A DNA stretch of 57,449 nucleotides from a bacterium (GTDB lineage Bacteria; SZUA-79; Acidulodesulfobacterales; Acidulodesulfobacteraceae). The position numbers and the translations under genes are program-made. Positions 26,782 to 34,138 of the stretch are shown here, piece after piece; the stretch's first letter is position 1; each line of letters begins with the position of its first letter. Below the pieces are notes generated by a model. The model was not told the origin of the DNA. It was given only the letters and a program-made list of their open reading frames with translations, and did not search any database. The DNA lies in the NCBI GenBank assembly GCA_021828445.1, contig JAJZJD010000001.1:1-57449 (forward strand), given 5' to 3'.

Positions 26782-27882
26782 ATGGCATATAAAAGAGATT
26801 ATTACGAAATTTTAGAAATAGACAGAAACGCAAACGCAGACGAAATAAAAAAGGCTTACAGAAAGTTGGCCCAAAAATATCATCCCGATAAAAACAGAGG
26901 CGACGGAGATTCTGAAGAAAAATTCAAAGAAATAAACGAGGCATACAGTATTTTATGCGACGAAGAAAAAAGAGCTGCATACGATAGGTTTGGACATGAA
27001 GGCGTCGGCGCATTTGCTTCGGGCGGCGGAGGCGGTTTCGGCTTCGGCGATATATTCGGCGATTTTTTCGGCGATATTTTTTCGCAGTCAAATAAAAAAA
27101 CGAAACGTAAACGGGGAGAAGATCTAAGATACGGAGTAAGAATAAAATTTGAAGAATCCTTATTCGGTGTGTCTAAGCAGATAAAATACAACAGATATGA
27201 AACATGCTCTACATGCGGAGGAACCGGCGCCAAAAAAGGTACAAACAGAGTTACTTGTCCGGTGTGTCACGGCACCGGTGAAATAAGACAGCAGCAGGGC
27301 TTCTTCTCTATTGCAAGGACATGTTATAAGTGCGGGGGAGAAGGCGAAATAATAGAAAATCCATGTCCTGTATGCAAGGGTGAAGGCAGGGTAATAAAAG
27401 AGCGCAAACTCGATATCAAAATACCCGCAGGTATCGACGACGGAAACAGGCTTAAGGTATCTGGGGAAGGCTCGTCAGGACTTTTCGGCGGTCCAAACGG
27501 AGACTTGTACGTCGATATCACGGTTGAACCTCACGCTTTATTTAAAAGGCAGGGCAGCGATATTTTTATTTCTATGCCTATAAGTTTTTCGCAGGCTGCG
27601 CTTGGAAGCGAAATAGAAGTTCCTACGGTTGACGACGGAAAATCGACTATAAAAATAACGCCCGGAACTCAAAGCGGGACGCAGTTTACCCTTAAAGGAA
27701 AAGGGGCTCCTAAAATCAGCGGAGGACAGAGGGGAAACCAATATATTAACATAGTCGTGGAAACGCCTACTAATCTTACCCAAAAACAAAAAAAACTTTT
27801 TGAGGAGCTTGCCGCAGAAAATAAAGAAGAAACGCATCCGCTTAAAAAATCTTTCTTAGACAAGATAAAATCTATAATATAA
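26782..27882 (+). CDS. dnaJ: chaperone DnaJ (Hsp40, type I)
   Basis: The 366-residue product has a J domain (1-70) with the HPD motif in KYHPDKNRG, a Gly/Phe-rich linker (about 78-105), and four zinc-binding repeats: CSTCGGTG, CPVCHGTG, CYKCGGEG and CPVCKGEG (about 138-210). Two C-terminal substrate-binding beta domains follow. It stimulates DnaK ATPase and delivers substrates. Complete and typical in length. Confidence 0.97.
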   Translation: MAYKRDYYEILEIDRNANADEIKKAYRKLAQKYHPDKNRGDGDSEEKFKEINEAYSILCDEEKRAAYDRFGHEGVGAFASGGGGGFGFGDIFGDFFGDIFSQSNKKTKRKRGEDLRYGVRIKFEESLFGVSKQIKYNRYETCSTCGGTGAKKGTNRVTCPVCHGTGEIRQQQGFFSIARTCYKCGGEGEIIENPCPVCKGEGRVIKERKLDIKIPAGIDDGNRLKVSGEGSSGLFGGPNGDLYVDITVEPHALFKRQGSDIFISMPISFSQAALGSEIEVPTVDDGKSTIKITPGTQSGTQFTLKGKGAPKISGGQRGNQYINIVVETPTNLTQKQKKLFEELAAENKEETHPLKKSFLDKIKSII

Positions 27883-27906
27883 AAATATAATAATTAACTT
27901 AAAGAA

Positions 27907-28233
27907 TTATTTATTTACGAACCGGATGTCTTTAATTTTTATCGTCTTGTCTAATTGCAAACCGTTTATTTCGGACGAGAAAAATTCATTGATTTTTTTT
28001 ATAAATTCATCTTTTATAAATCCAAGTTCAAATATTAATACAGGATTTTCGACGCTTACGGTTAAAACGTTTTTATATAAAGATTTAGGTTTAGTTTTTT
28101 TGCTTATTTCCTTTCCGCAAATAGATTCCCATTTCTCATATAATAAGAGTGCGCAATAGTCCGATGAGTTCAATTTGCTTTTTAATGCGGCCAGCAGGAC
28201 TTCTTTTAAATTTAATTGTTGATTTAATTTCAT
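27907..28233 (-). CDS. DUF721 / DciA-like protein
   Basis: The 108-residue protein contains the family core LYEKWESICGKEISKKTKPKSLYKNVLTVSVENPVLIFELGF. DUF721 proteins include DciA, the helicase-loading factor of bacteria lacking DnaC, and have a KH-like fold. Conserved W, Lys and hydrophobic positions fit. It converges with dnaJ with only 24 bp between stops. Whether this copy loads DnaB or is a relative cannot be told from sequence. Confidence 0.7.
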   Translation of the reverse strand: MKLNQQLNLKEVLLAALKSKLNSSDYCALLLYEKWESICGKEISKKTKPKSLYKNVLTVSVENPVLIFELGFIKDEFIKKINEFFSSEINGLQLDKTIKIKDIRFVNK

Positions 28234-28303
28234 TATTGTAATATTATTGCTTATAATACAAAAAAATTCAATAAATTTAAATTTAAATTGAAGCCGGTGT
28301 TAT

Positions 28304-28897
28304 ATGGATATTAATTGTCCCTATTGCGGAACGCATTACGAATTAAACGAATCGCTTATTCCGGAAGGCGATATTAAGGTAAAATGCAGGGTTTGTTCTA
28401 ACGTTTTTACGCTTAATAAAAAAACGGGAGTCCTTAAAGATAATACTGCCGTGTTTTCAAGCGGCGCAGACGAAAAAACAGATAAACCTTTTAATAAAAC
28501 GTTTACGGCAGCCGACGGCGCTGAAAGCTCATCAAATAATACTAATGCCGCATCTGAAAAAGACGAAACTCAGACTAACAGCAAAAATCTTTCCGATATG
28601 CCGGAAGATTTTATGAAGTCGATTATATCGGAGATAAACAGCGCGGTAGCGGAAGAGTCCGCCAAACCGGATATAGTTAAAGACGTAAGCGGAGACAAGA
28701 AAAAATCGAGCGAAAAAAGGCCGTATGAAAAAGGAAAAGCTAAAGAAAAAAAAGGCGCTTCCCCGTTCCAGATTTCAATGGTAATACTATTGGGAATAGT
28801 GTTTTTAATCGCGGTATTTTCGCTTCTCGTTCATTACGGCGTAATTAATGCCGGTTTTCTTCCGCCGGTCGTATCTGAAATATTATCGTCCTTTTAA
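28304..28897 (+). CDS. membrane protein with N-terminal MJ0042-type zinc finger
   Basis: The 197-residue product begins with the zinc finger CPYCGTHYELNESLI ... VKCRVCSNVFTL (residues 5-43), the MJ0042/zinc-ribbon_5 pattern often found at the N-terminus of deltaproteobacterial and related proteins. A Ser/Asn/Asp-rich linker (50-150) and one membrane helix (about 158-182) follow. The C-terminus outside the membrane is short. Function unknown; the finger suggests nucleic acid or protein binding at the cytoplasmic face. Confidence 0.75.
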   Translation: MDINCPYCGTHYELNESLIPEGDIKVKCRVCSNVFTLNKKTGVLKDNTAVFSSGADEKTDKPFNKTFTAADGAESSSNNTNAASEKDETQTNSKNLSDMPEDFMKSIISEINSAVAEESAKPDIVKDVSGDKKKSSEKRPYEKGKAKEKKGASPFQISMVILLGIVFLIAVFSLLVHYGVINAGFLPPVVSEILSSF

Positions 28898-29036
28898 CTG
28901 AATAAACAATTCTTCCCATTTTTGTTTTTATTGATTTAAATTCTTTTATGAGCGCGATATAACAATTTTTTATCTTTTTAAGGTTGAATATATAAATTAA
29001 TAACCTTGAAAAAATTCATTATTAATTATACGGCAA

Positions 29037-30338
29037 ATGTCCCCAAGCATAGCGATAGGTATATTCGGCATTATTATAGTCATCGGCTTCATAGGCGAAA
29101 TACTTTTTGAATACACAAAAATTCCTTCTATTCTTTTTTTAATGGCGGCCGGTCTTTTGCTTGGACCGGTTGACCATATATTTAATCAGGGCGTTTTTCT
29201 TTCCTTTGCGCCTTATTTAAGCACATTAGTTTTAGTTTTAATAATGTTTCAGGGCGGTATAGAGCTTGATTTTTTAACAGTTTTTAAATCGTCCTATCTT
29301 TCCATGATATTGATAATAATAGGACTTTTGCTTTCTATTATATTGGTAGGGGGAGCGTTTTACGTAACGGGCGGCGGAGATTTGATGCAGTCTTTGATGC
29401 TGGGCGTGATAGTTTCCTGTTCAAGCTCTACGGTCATAATGCCTTTATTGCCGAATATCGATGCAACCGAAAAAAGCAAGACGGTAATAGCTATAGAATC
29501 CACGTTCAACGACGCTTTTGCAATAATTATTTTGATAGTTTTAATAGAAATAGCAAAAAATTCTTCCGCTAGTTTTAACGTCGGAGGCATTGCTCTGCAG
29601 ACGCTTTATTCTTTCGCCGTATCGGCGTTAGTTGCGGTTATTGCGGGAATAATATGGTATCCGCTTTTAAAATTTTTAACCAATACAAAGTTTGCATATT
29701 CCGTTACTTTCGCCGCAATGCTGGTTATAGTCCTTATTATGCATTATATTCACGGAAACGGAGCTATAGCCATACTAGTTTTCGGCATAATGATGGGCAA
29801 CGAAGATCTTTTAACCAAACTAAAGTTAAATTTTTTTAAAATGAGCATAAAAAATTCCGTCATAAAAAAATTTAACCATGAATTTTCTTTTTTAATCCGT
29901 ACGGTTTTTTTCGTGTTTCTTGGAGTGGTGGTAGAATTGACGGATGTCGGAGTAGAATTTTTTATAAGGCTTTTTGTAATAATCTTACTTATAATAATTT
30001 CGAGATATATAGCCGTATCGGCTATTTTTAAAATGCAGAATTTCAAAAAAGATACCGCCTCGGTACCAAACCGGTCTTCTGTTCCTACCGATAACGTTGA
30101 AGACGTTAAAAAAGAAAAATTTTTTATGCTATCCATGATAGGCAGGGCGCTTGCTACGGCTATTATGGCATATATGCCTTTAAACGCAGGTATCCCCGGA
30201 ACGTCTAAATTTCCCGAATATGCGTTTACCGTAATTATAGCAACGAATGTTCTTTTAACCGCCGGCGTGTGGTACGGTTCGCACAAATTTAAAAATAAAA
30301 CTGCGGAAACGGTAACTGCAAACGAAGCGGGCCATTAA
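29037..30338 (+). CDS. sodium/proton exchanger family (CPA) membrane protein
   Basis: The 433-residue product has about 12 hydrophobic segments. It begins FGIIIVIGFIGEILFEYTKIPSILFLMAAGLLLGP, the usual start of NhaP/KefB-like antiporters. The core carries SSSTVIMPLL and ESTFNDAFAIIIL; the latter has the Asn-Asp pair used for ion binding in CPA1 members. A charged loop (about 335-365) separates the last helices. It exchanges Na+ or K+ for protons in the inner membrane; direction and ion are not deducible. No strong ribosome site precedes ATG 29037. Confidence 0.85.
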   Translation: MSPSIAIGIFGIIIVIGFIGEILFEYTKIPSILFLMAAGLLLGPVDHIFNQGVFLSFAPYLSTLVLVLIMFQGGIELDFLTVFKSSYLSMILIIIGLLLSIILVGGAFYVTGGGDLMQSLMLGVIVSCSSSTVIMPLLPNIDATEKSKTVIAIESTFNDAFAIIILIVLIEIAKNSSASFNVGGIALQTLYSFAVSALVAVIAGIIWYPLLKFLTNTKFAYSVTFAAMLVIVLIMHYIHGNGAIAILVFGIMMGNEDLLTKLKLNFFKMSIKNSVIKKFNHEFSFLIRTVFFVFLGVVVELTDVGVEFFIRLFVIILLIIISRYIAVSAIFKMQNFKKDTASVPNRSSVPTDNVEDVKKEKFFMLSMIGRALATAIMAYMPLNAGIPGTSKFPEYAFTVIIATNVLLTAGVWYGSHKFKNKTAETVTANEAGH

Positions 30339-30460
30339 TCAGGTAATAGAAATTTATAAATTTAGAAATTTTCAATTAAAAAGAAAAAGTTGTATAATAA
30401 TACATCAAAACTATAAAGTGAAATTATATTTAATTAATGTGAATTAATGGAGGCAAAACA

Positions 30461-30880
30461 ATGGATTATGCGGTAATCGATACGGAGTATCAAAAATTAC
30501 AATCGGAGGCAAACAGCGTCGGCGATAAAATACAAAATTTGGCGGCTAAATTACAAAAATTACAGTCTTCCGGAAATCAGGATGCCCGCGAATGGCTTTT
30601 AGACCTTAAAGATATAGCTCTTTCCGTTCAGAGCGAGCAAAATCAGATGTTTTCTTTTTTGCAGACTTTACATCAAAATATTCCTCAAGTTAACGATCAG
30701 TGCTTTACTCAGCCGGTTCAAAATCAAGGTTATGCTAATCAGCAGCCGCAGCAATATCAGCAGCAACCGCAGCAAAAAAAAGGATTTTTCAGTTCACTCT
30801 TAGGCAGCGGATTCGGACAGGCGATTGAAATGGGCGCAGGTTTTGGAATAGGAGACGATTTAATTAACAGTATTTTTTAA
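30461..30880 (+). CDS. hypothetical protein with coiled coil, Gln-rich linker and glycine-rich tail
   Basis: The 139-residue product has an N-terminal coiled coil (1-75, EYQKLQSEANSVGDKIQNL), a Gln/Pro/Tyr-rich linker (about 82-105, QQPQQYQQQPQQ) and a Gly/Phe tail (GSGFGQAIEMGAGFGIGDDL). The tail resembles the C-terminal GxGxGD-type ends of small stress or envelope proteins, but I do not recognise a family. It follows the ribosome site GGAGGC and stands alone. An inverted-repeat pair lies just downstream (30899-30987). Confidence 0.6.
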   Translation: MDYAVIDTEYQKLQSEANSVGDKIQNLAAKLQKLQSSGNQDAREWLLDLKDIALSVQSEQNQMFSFLQTLHQNIPQVNDQCFTQPVQNQGYANQQPQQYQQQPQQKKGFFSSLLGSGFGQAIEMGAGFGIGDDLINSIF

Positions 30881-30898
30881 TAAGAGTTAACAAAGAAT

Positions 30899-30987
30899 AA
30901 TAAGAGGCGCCGATTTATTTTATAACTTAGTTAGTGCATTTGCAATTGTTGAAAGTTTTTAAATTAATGAAGCCGGCACCTCTTATT
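30899..30987. repeat. inverted pair of the dispersed repeat (BIME-like), possible terminator
   Basis: The arms 30899-30912 and 30974-30987 are complementary over 14 bases with one mismatch, with 61 bases between. The left arm and its right flank (AGAGGCGCCGATTTATTT) resemble the dispersed repeat at 8666 and 31508, and the right arm is the same element reversed. A pair of inverted copies is typical of REP/BIME elements. The structure could also end transcription of the gene at 30461. Confidence 0.6.
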
Positions 30988-31024
30988 TATTCGTTATTAG
31001 TTTATTCTGCCATTATAGTTTAGG

Positions 31025-31363
31025 TTATATTCGTTTCTCTAATTCTTTAATCAGATTATATATAAATCTATTCGCTACGGCTATAAATACGGCTGCGGCA
31101 AAAACTCCCAAGCTTATTAGGAAATAGGATAAATATATGCCGTCCTGATGAGTCATAAAAAAGAAAGCACCTGCTCCTTCGGAAACAATAAATAAAAACA
31201 TGCAAAGCCACAAAATTTCTAACCATTTTCCCGTAAATCCGCCGGGAATATTTGGCCGCAAAATAATAGTCAAAACTAAATTGAAAATTATTATAAGGGC
31301 TCCAATTCCTACGATGACATAAAAAAGGTTTTTCATAGAAAATAAAGATAAGAGCGGAATCAT
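31025..31363 (-). CDS. small membrane protein of unknown function
   Basis: The 112-residue product has three hydrophobic segments (about 12-32, 45-66, 78-100), a short Lys/Arg tail and no recognised domain. A ribosome-site-like AAGGAGG lies just before its ATG on the minus strand. It is isolated between the repeat pair and the dispersed repeat copy at 31508. Probably an inner-membrane protein; nothing more can be said. Confidence 0.55.
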   Translation of the reverse strand: MIPLLSLFSMKNLFYVIVGIGALIIIFNLVLTIILRPNIPGGFTGKWLEILWLCMFLFIVSEGAGAFFFMTHQDGIYLSYFLISLGVFAAAVFIAVANRFIYNLIKELEKRI

Positions 31364-31507
31364 TCCAACCTCCTTAACAATTAATTAATAATAAAAATAA
31401 TAATAAAAATATGACAAAATTTGTTTAATTATCTAAGAGTATTTTTTATTATTATCTTAATTAATTGCAGAATTGTCAATGCCGAAAAAATTTTAATTTT
31501 AAAGGTG

Positions 31508-31544
31508 TTTTTAAAGGTGTCAGATTTATTTATTTGCTTACTCT
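31508..31544 (+). repeat. dispersed repeat copy B (37 bp)
   Basis: This is the second near-identical copy of the 37-bp element at 8666-8702 (one mismatch), with a partial direct duplication of its first bases just before it (AAAGGTGT at 31501). It lies in the gap downstream of nifV. No transposase is adjacent. Confidence 0.75.
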
Positions 31545-31595
31545 CTATAGGGTTTACCGGTTATAGGCAAAATCATGAAGGAAAAGATTGCTGAA

Positions 31596-32735
31596 TTATT
31601 TTAATTTCTGTTTATATAAAAATAACAGTTCGTTATCGGTCAGGCATCTTTTTAAAATAGAAGATTCTTCTTTTATGATGGACAGCATACTTGCGGCATC
31701 TTCATCGGTTATTTTAATTCCATGTTTATTTAGATTATATTTTATTGCGGCTGAACCGCCGTGTTTTCCTATAAGCAGTTTTCTTTTTGAGCCTGTTAAT
31801 TCGGGAGGATATGCTTCATAATTAAGCGGATTTTTTAATATTCCGTCCGTATGGATCCCTGCTTCGTGATAAAAAATATTTCTGCCGAATATCGGCTTAT
31901 ATACCGGAATTCTTCTCTTTGTTATTTTTGCTACAAATTTTGCCAGTTTTTTTGCTTTTATAAAATCAAATTTTATTTTTCGGTTTTCTATAAAATTAAG
32001 ATAAGCTGCGACCTCTTCAAGAGCACAGTTTCCGGCTCTTTCGCCTATTCCGGAAATACTTCCCGATACGGAATCCGCACCCGCTTTTAATGCCGCGATT
32101 GAATTTGCGGCAGCCATTCCAAAGTCGTTATGAGTGTGAATTTCAAGCATTATATTTTTAAATTTTCCGCCGTTTTTGATTTTTAATATATCTTCGTATA
32201 TCTTAAGAGGATTTAATATGCCTACCGTATCTGAGTAACGGAATTTATATGCCCCTTCGTTTTCGGCAATTTTTATAATTTCGGCTATCGTTTTCAAATC
32301 TGTCCTGGAAGAGTCTTCTCCTCCTACCGAATATTTTACCTCTTCTTTGCTTAATATTTTTAATATATTTATAAGGTTATTTTTAACGTATTCAAAATTT
32401 TTCTTAAGTTTGTATTCTATATGGATTTTTGATATCGGAACCGATACATGTATAAATTTAAGCCCGATATCTAAGGACGCATAAATGTCTTCGGTCTTTG
32501 CCCTGTTCCATCCGATTATTTTTGCATTAAGCCCTAATTCGTTTATTTTTTTTACGGCGTTTTTTTCATCGCCTCCCATAATCGGTATTCCCGCTTCTAT
32601 CTCATTAAGGCCGGTTTCGTCGAGCATTTTAGCTATAAGCAGTTTTTCGTCTGCCGAAAAAACAATACCGGCAGTTTGTTCCCCGTCTCTTAGTGTCGTA
32701 TCGTTTATAATTAAATCGTTCTTTATATTATTCAT
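31596..32735 (-). CDS. nifV: homocitrate synthase
   Basis: The 379-residue product is a DRE-TIM metallolyase: INDTTLRDGEQTAG (about 10-23), the acetyl-CoA/oxoacid motif GVEIHTHNDFGM-type HTHNDFGMAAAN and the glycine box SGIGERAGNCALEEV. It condenses acetyl-CoA with 2-oxoglutarate to homocitrate, the organic ligand of FeMo-cofactor. 2-Isopropylmalate synthase is related but longer, and the place next to nifH decides for NifV. Transcription is divergent from nifH. A sigma54 promoter lies so close (32748-32763) that the predicted transcript begins about 2 nt before ATG; no Shine-Dalgarno is seen. Confidence 0.93.
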   Translation of the reverse strand: MNNIKNDLIINDTTLRDGEQTAGIVFSADEKLLIAKMLDETGLNEIEAGIPIMGGDEKNAVKKINELGLNAKIIGWNRAKTEDIYASLDIGLKFIHVSVPISKIHIEYKLKKNFEYVKNNLINILKILSKEEVKYSVGGEDSSRTDLKTIAEIIKIAENEGAYKFRYSDTVGILNPLKIYEDILKIKNGGKFKNIMLEIHTHNDFGMAAANSIAALKAGADSVSGSISGIGERAGNCALEEVAAYLNFIENRKIKFDFIKAKKLAKFVAKITKRRIPVYKPIFGRNIFYHEAGIHTDGILKNPLNYEAYPPELTGSKRKLLIGKHGGSAAIKYNLNKHGIKITDEDAASMLSIIKEESSILKRCLTDNELLFLYKQKLK

Positions 32736-32747
32736 AATTTTTATACA

Positions 32748-32763
32748 AGCATAATTTATGCCA
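32748..32763 (-). promoter_or_regulatory. sigma54 promoter of nifV, predicted leaderless
   Basis: On the minus strand the sequence is TGGCAT-AAATT-ATGCT; GG and GC have the exact sigma54 spacing and only one core base deviates (ATGC for TTGC). Counting 12 bases from the -12 C puts +1 two bases before the nifV ATG. The same geometry occurs at the ANTAR gene. Confidence 0.7.
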
Positions 32764-32843
32764 TAATTTAAGTCATCTTTTTAAAATAAATATATCCATC
32801 CCTTCTTATTTTTTTAGAGTCGGTTTTAATCCCAAAACAGTTT

Positions 32844-32895
32844 TTTGCTTAAGTTTGCTCTTTATTTAATCAATAGTGTTTATATATTAAGCAAA
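32844..32895. promoter_or_regulatory. 9-bp inverted repeat between nifV and nifH promoters (possible activator site)
   Basis: TTTGCTTAA (32844-32852) and TTAAGCAAA (32887-32895) form a perfect inverted repeat, centred about 120 bp upstream of both sigma54 promoters, a typical enhancer distance. The classical NifA site TGT-N10-ACA was not found in this 222-bp gap. Which activator would bind is unknown. Confidence 0.35.
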
Positions 32896-32985
32896 TTAAT
32901 TTTGAAATTATTTTTTATTTCATTTTAAATTAATTAAAAAGTTTATAAAGTTAGAAATTATAGGAATGAGATTAAAAATAAACTT

Positions 32986-33001
32986 TGGCATGAATATTGC
33001 A
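32986..33001 (+). promoter_or_regulatory. sigma54 (-24/-12) promoter of nifH operon
   Basis: TGGCAT-GAATA-TTGCA has exact spacing and core bases for sigma54. The predicted +1 is about 33012, giving a leader of about 248 nt before the nifH ATG at 33260. The leader carries the hairpins and terminator described next. Confidence 0.9.
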
Positions 33002-33111
33002 AGATATTAAATTAAAGAAAAAATTAAAGAAAAAAATTTAAATGATTATCCAAGGAGTTAGTTATTAAATGAAATAAATATTCAATTTATATCTATTTTA
33101 AATATTAAATA

Positions 33112-33147
33112 AAGCGCAAATGGGCGCTTGCGGCAATGACGCCGCAA
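33112..33147 (+). promoter_or_regulatory. tandem-hairpin RNA element, proposed ANTAR target / antiterminator
   Basis: Two adjacent hairpins can form in the nifH leader. Hairpin 1: stem AAGCGC/GCGCTT (33112-33117 with 33124-33129), six-base loop AAATGG. Hairpin 2: stem of 5 to 7 bp (TTGCGGC with GCCGCAA, 33128-33134 with 33141-33147), six-base loop AATGAC. The published ANTAR target (EutV, NasR, AmiR) is a pair of hairpins with six-base loops having A at 1 and G at 4. Hairpin 2 fits exactly; hairpin 1 has A at 1 but G at 5. The 3' arm of hairpin 2 is also the 5' arm of the terminator that follows, so the two structures exclude each other. Confidence 0.75.
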
Positions 33148-33221
33148 TTAAAGAGAGTTAAACTACTTAAAGTATTTGTTAAGTTTTTATATTCTCCTTA
33201 GTTGCGGCGTTTTTGTTTTTT
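33139..33221 (+). terminator. leader terminator (attenuator) upstream of nifH
   Basis: ACGCCGCAA (33139-33147) pairs with TTGCGGCGT (33202-33210) over nine bases. Pairing continues inward with TAAAGAGA against TCTCCTTA (one mismatch), and a T-rich run TTTTT-G-TTTTTT follows at 33210-33221. This is a strong Rho-independent terminator. No plus-strand gene lies upstream (nifV is divergent), so it can only act on transcripts from the nifH promoter. It ends 38 bp before the nifH ATG. Confidence 0.88.
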
Positions 33222-33259
33222 AAAATAATTTATTTTTATTTTATTTGGAGGTAGAAGAA

Positions 33260-34120
33260 ATGAGACAGGTTGCAATTTACGGAAAAGGCGGTATCGGAAA
33301 GTCCACCACGACGCAGAATACTTTGGCGGCTCTTGCGGAAAGGGGAAATAAAATAATGCTTGTAGGATGCGATCCTAAAGCAGATTCCACAAGACTCCTT
33401 CTGGGCGGAAAAAGCCAGGAAAGCGTTTTGAACGCCGTTAAAGAAGTAGGACAGGAGAACGTTACGGAAGAAGACGTATTTAAAATAGGATTTGGAGGAA
33501 TAAGATGCGTAGAATCCGGCGGGCCGGAGCCTGGCGTCGGATGCGCAGGCAGGGGAATTATTACGTCTATTACCACCCTTGAACAGCTCGGTTCGTACGA
33601 AAGAGAGCTTGATTACGTGTTTTACGACGTTTTGGGCGACGTCGTATGCGGCGGTTTTGCGATGCCTATAAGGGAAGCTTACGCGAAAGAAATATACGTC
33701 GTTTGTTCGGGGGAACTTATGGCGCTTTATGCTGCAAATAATATTTGTAAAGGCGTTCTTAAGTATGCAAATACCGGCGGAGTGCGTATAGGAGGACTAA
33801 TATGCAACTCAAGAAACGTTGACAACGAAAAAGATATGGTGGAAGCGTTTGCAAAAAAAATAGGAACCCAGATGATACAGTTTATTCCTAGAGATAACGT
33901 CGTGCAAAGAGCGGAAATTAAAAAGAAAACGGTTATAGAACATGATAAAGACTGCGCGCAGGCAGACGTTTACAGACAGCTTGCAAAAAATATAGAAGAA
34001 AACGAGATGTTTGTTATACCGAAACCTATGAGTATGCAGGAACTTGAAGATCATATGATGGAGTACGGTTTTATGGAGGAATACGAAAGGACTACCGACG
34101 GAAAAAGCGCAGCCGTATAA
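33260..34120 (+). CDS. nifH: nitrogenase iron protein (dinitrogenase reductase)
   Basis: The product has 286 residues from ATG 33260; the upstream TTG at 33245 is part of the ribosome site region TTGGAGGT. The P-loop GKGGIGKST is at 8-16, the 4Fe-4S ligands are Cys95 (GVGCAGRGI) and Cys130 (DVVCGGFAM), and Arg98 is the position ADP-ribosylated in some diazotrophs. The homodimer delivers electrons to NifDK with ATP hydrolysis and also serves cofactor assembly. First gene of the nif operon, behind a sigma54 promoter and a leader attenuator. Confidence 0.98.
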   Translation: MRQVAIYGKGGIGKSTTTQNTLAALAERGNKIMLVGCDPKADSTRLLLGGKSQESVLNAVKEVGQENVTEEDVFKIGFGGIRCVESGGPEPGVGCAGRGIITSITTLEQLGSYERELDYVFYDVLGDVVCGGFAMPIREAYAKEIYVVCSGELMALYAANNICKGVLKYANTGGVRIGGLICNSRNVDNEKDMVEAFAKKIGTQMIQFIPRDNVVQRAEIKKKTVIEHDKDCAQADVYRQLAKNIEENEMFVIPKPMSMQELEDHMMEYGFMEEYERTTDGKSAAV

Positions 34121-34138
34121 TTTTAAGGAAACCAATAT

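Noticed and set aside
32764..32985. NifA upstream activator sequence TGT-N10-ACA
   Set aside because: The single TGT in this gap is not followed by ACA at the needed distance.
33112..33129. Hairpin 1 of the nifH leader as a perfect ANTAR hairpin
   Set aside because: Its loop AAATGG has A1 but G at position 5, not 4. I keep it as part of the proposed element with this deviation stated, not as a full match.
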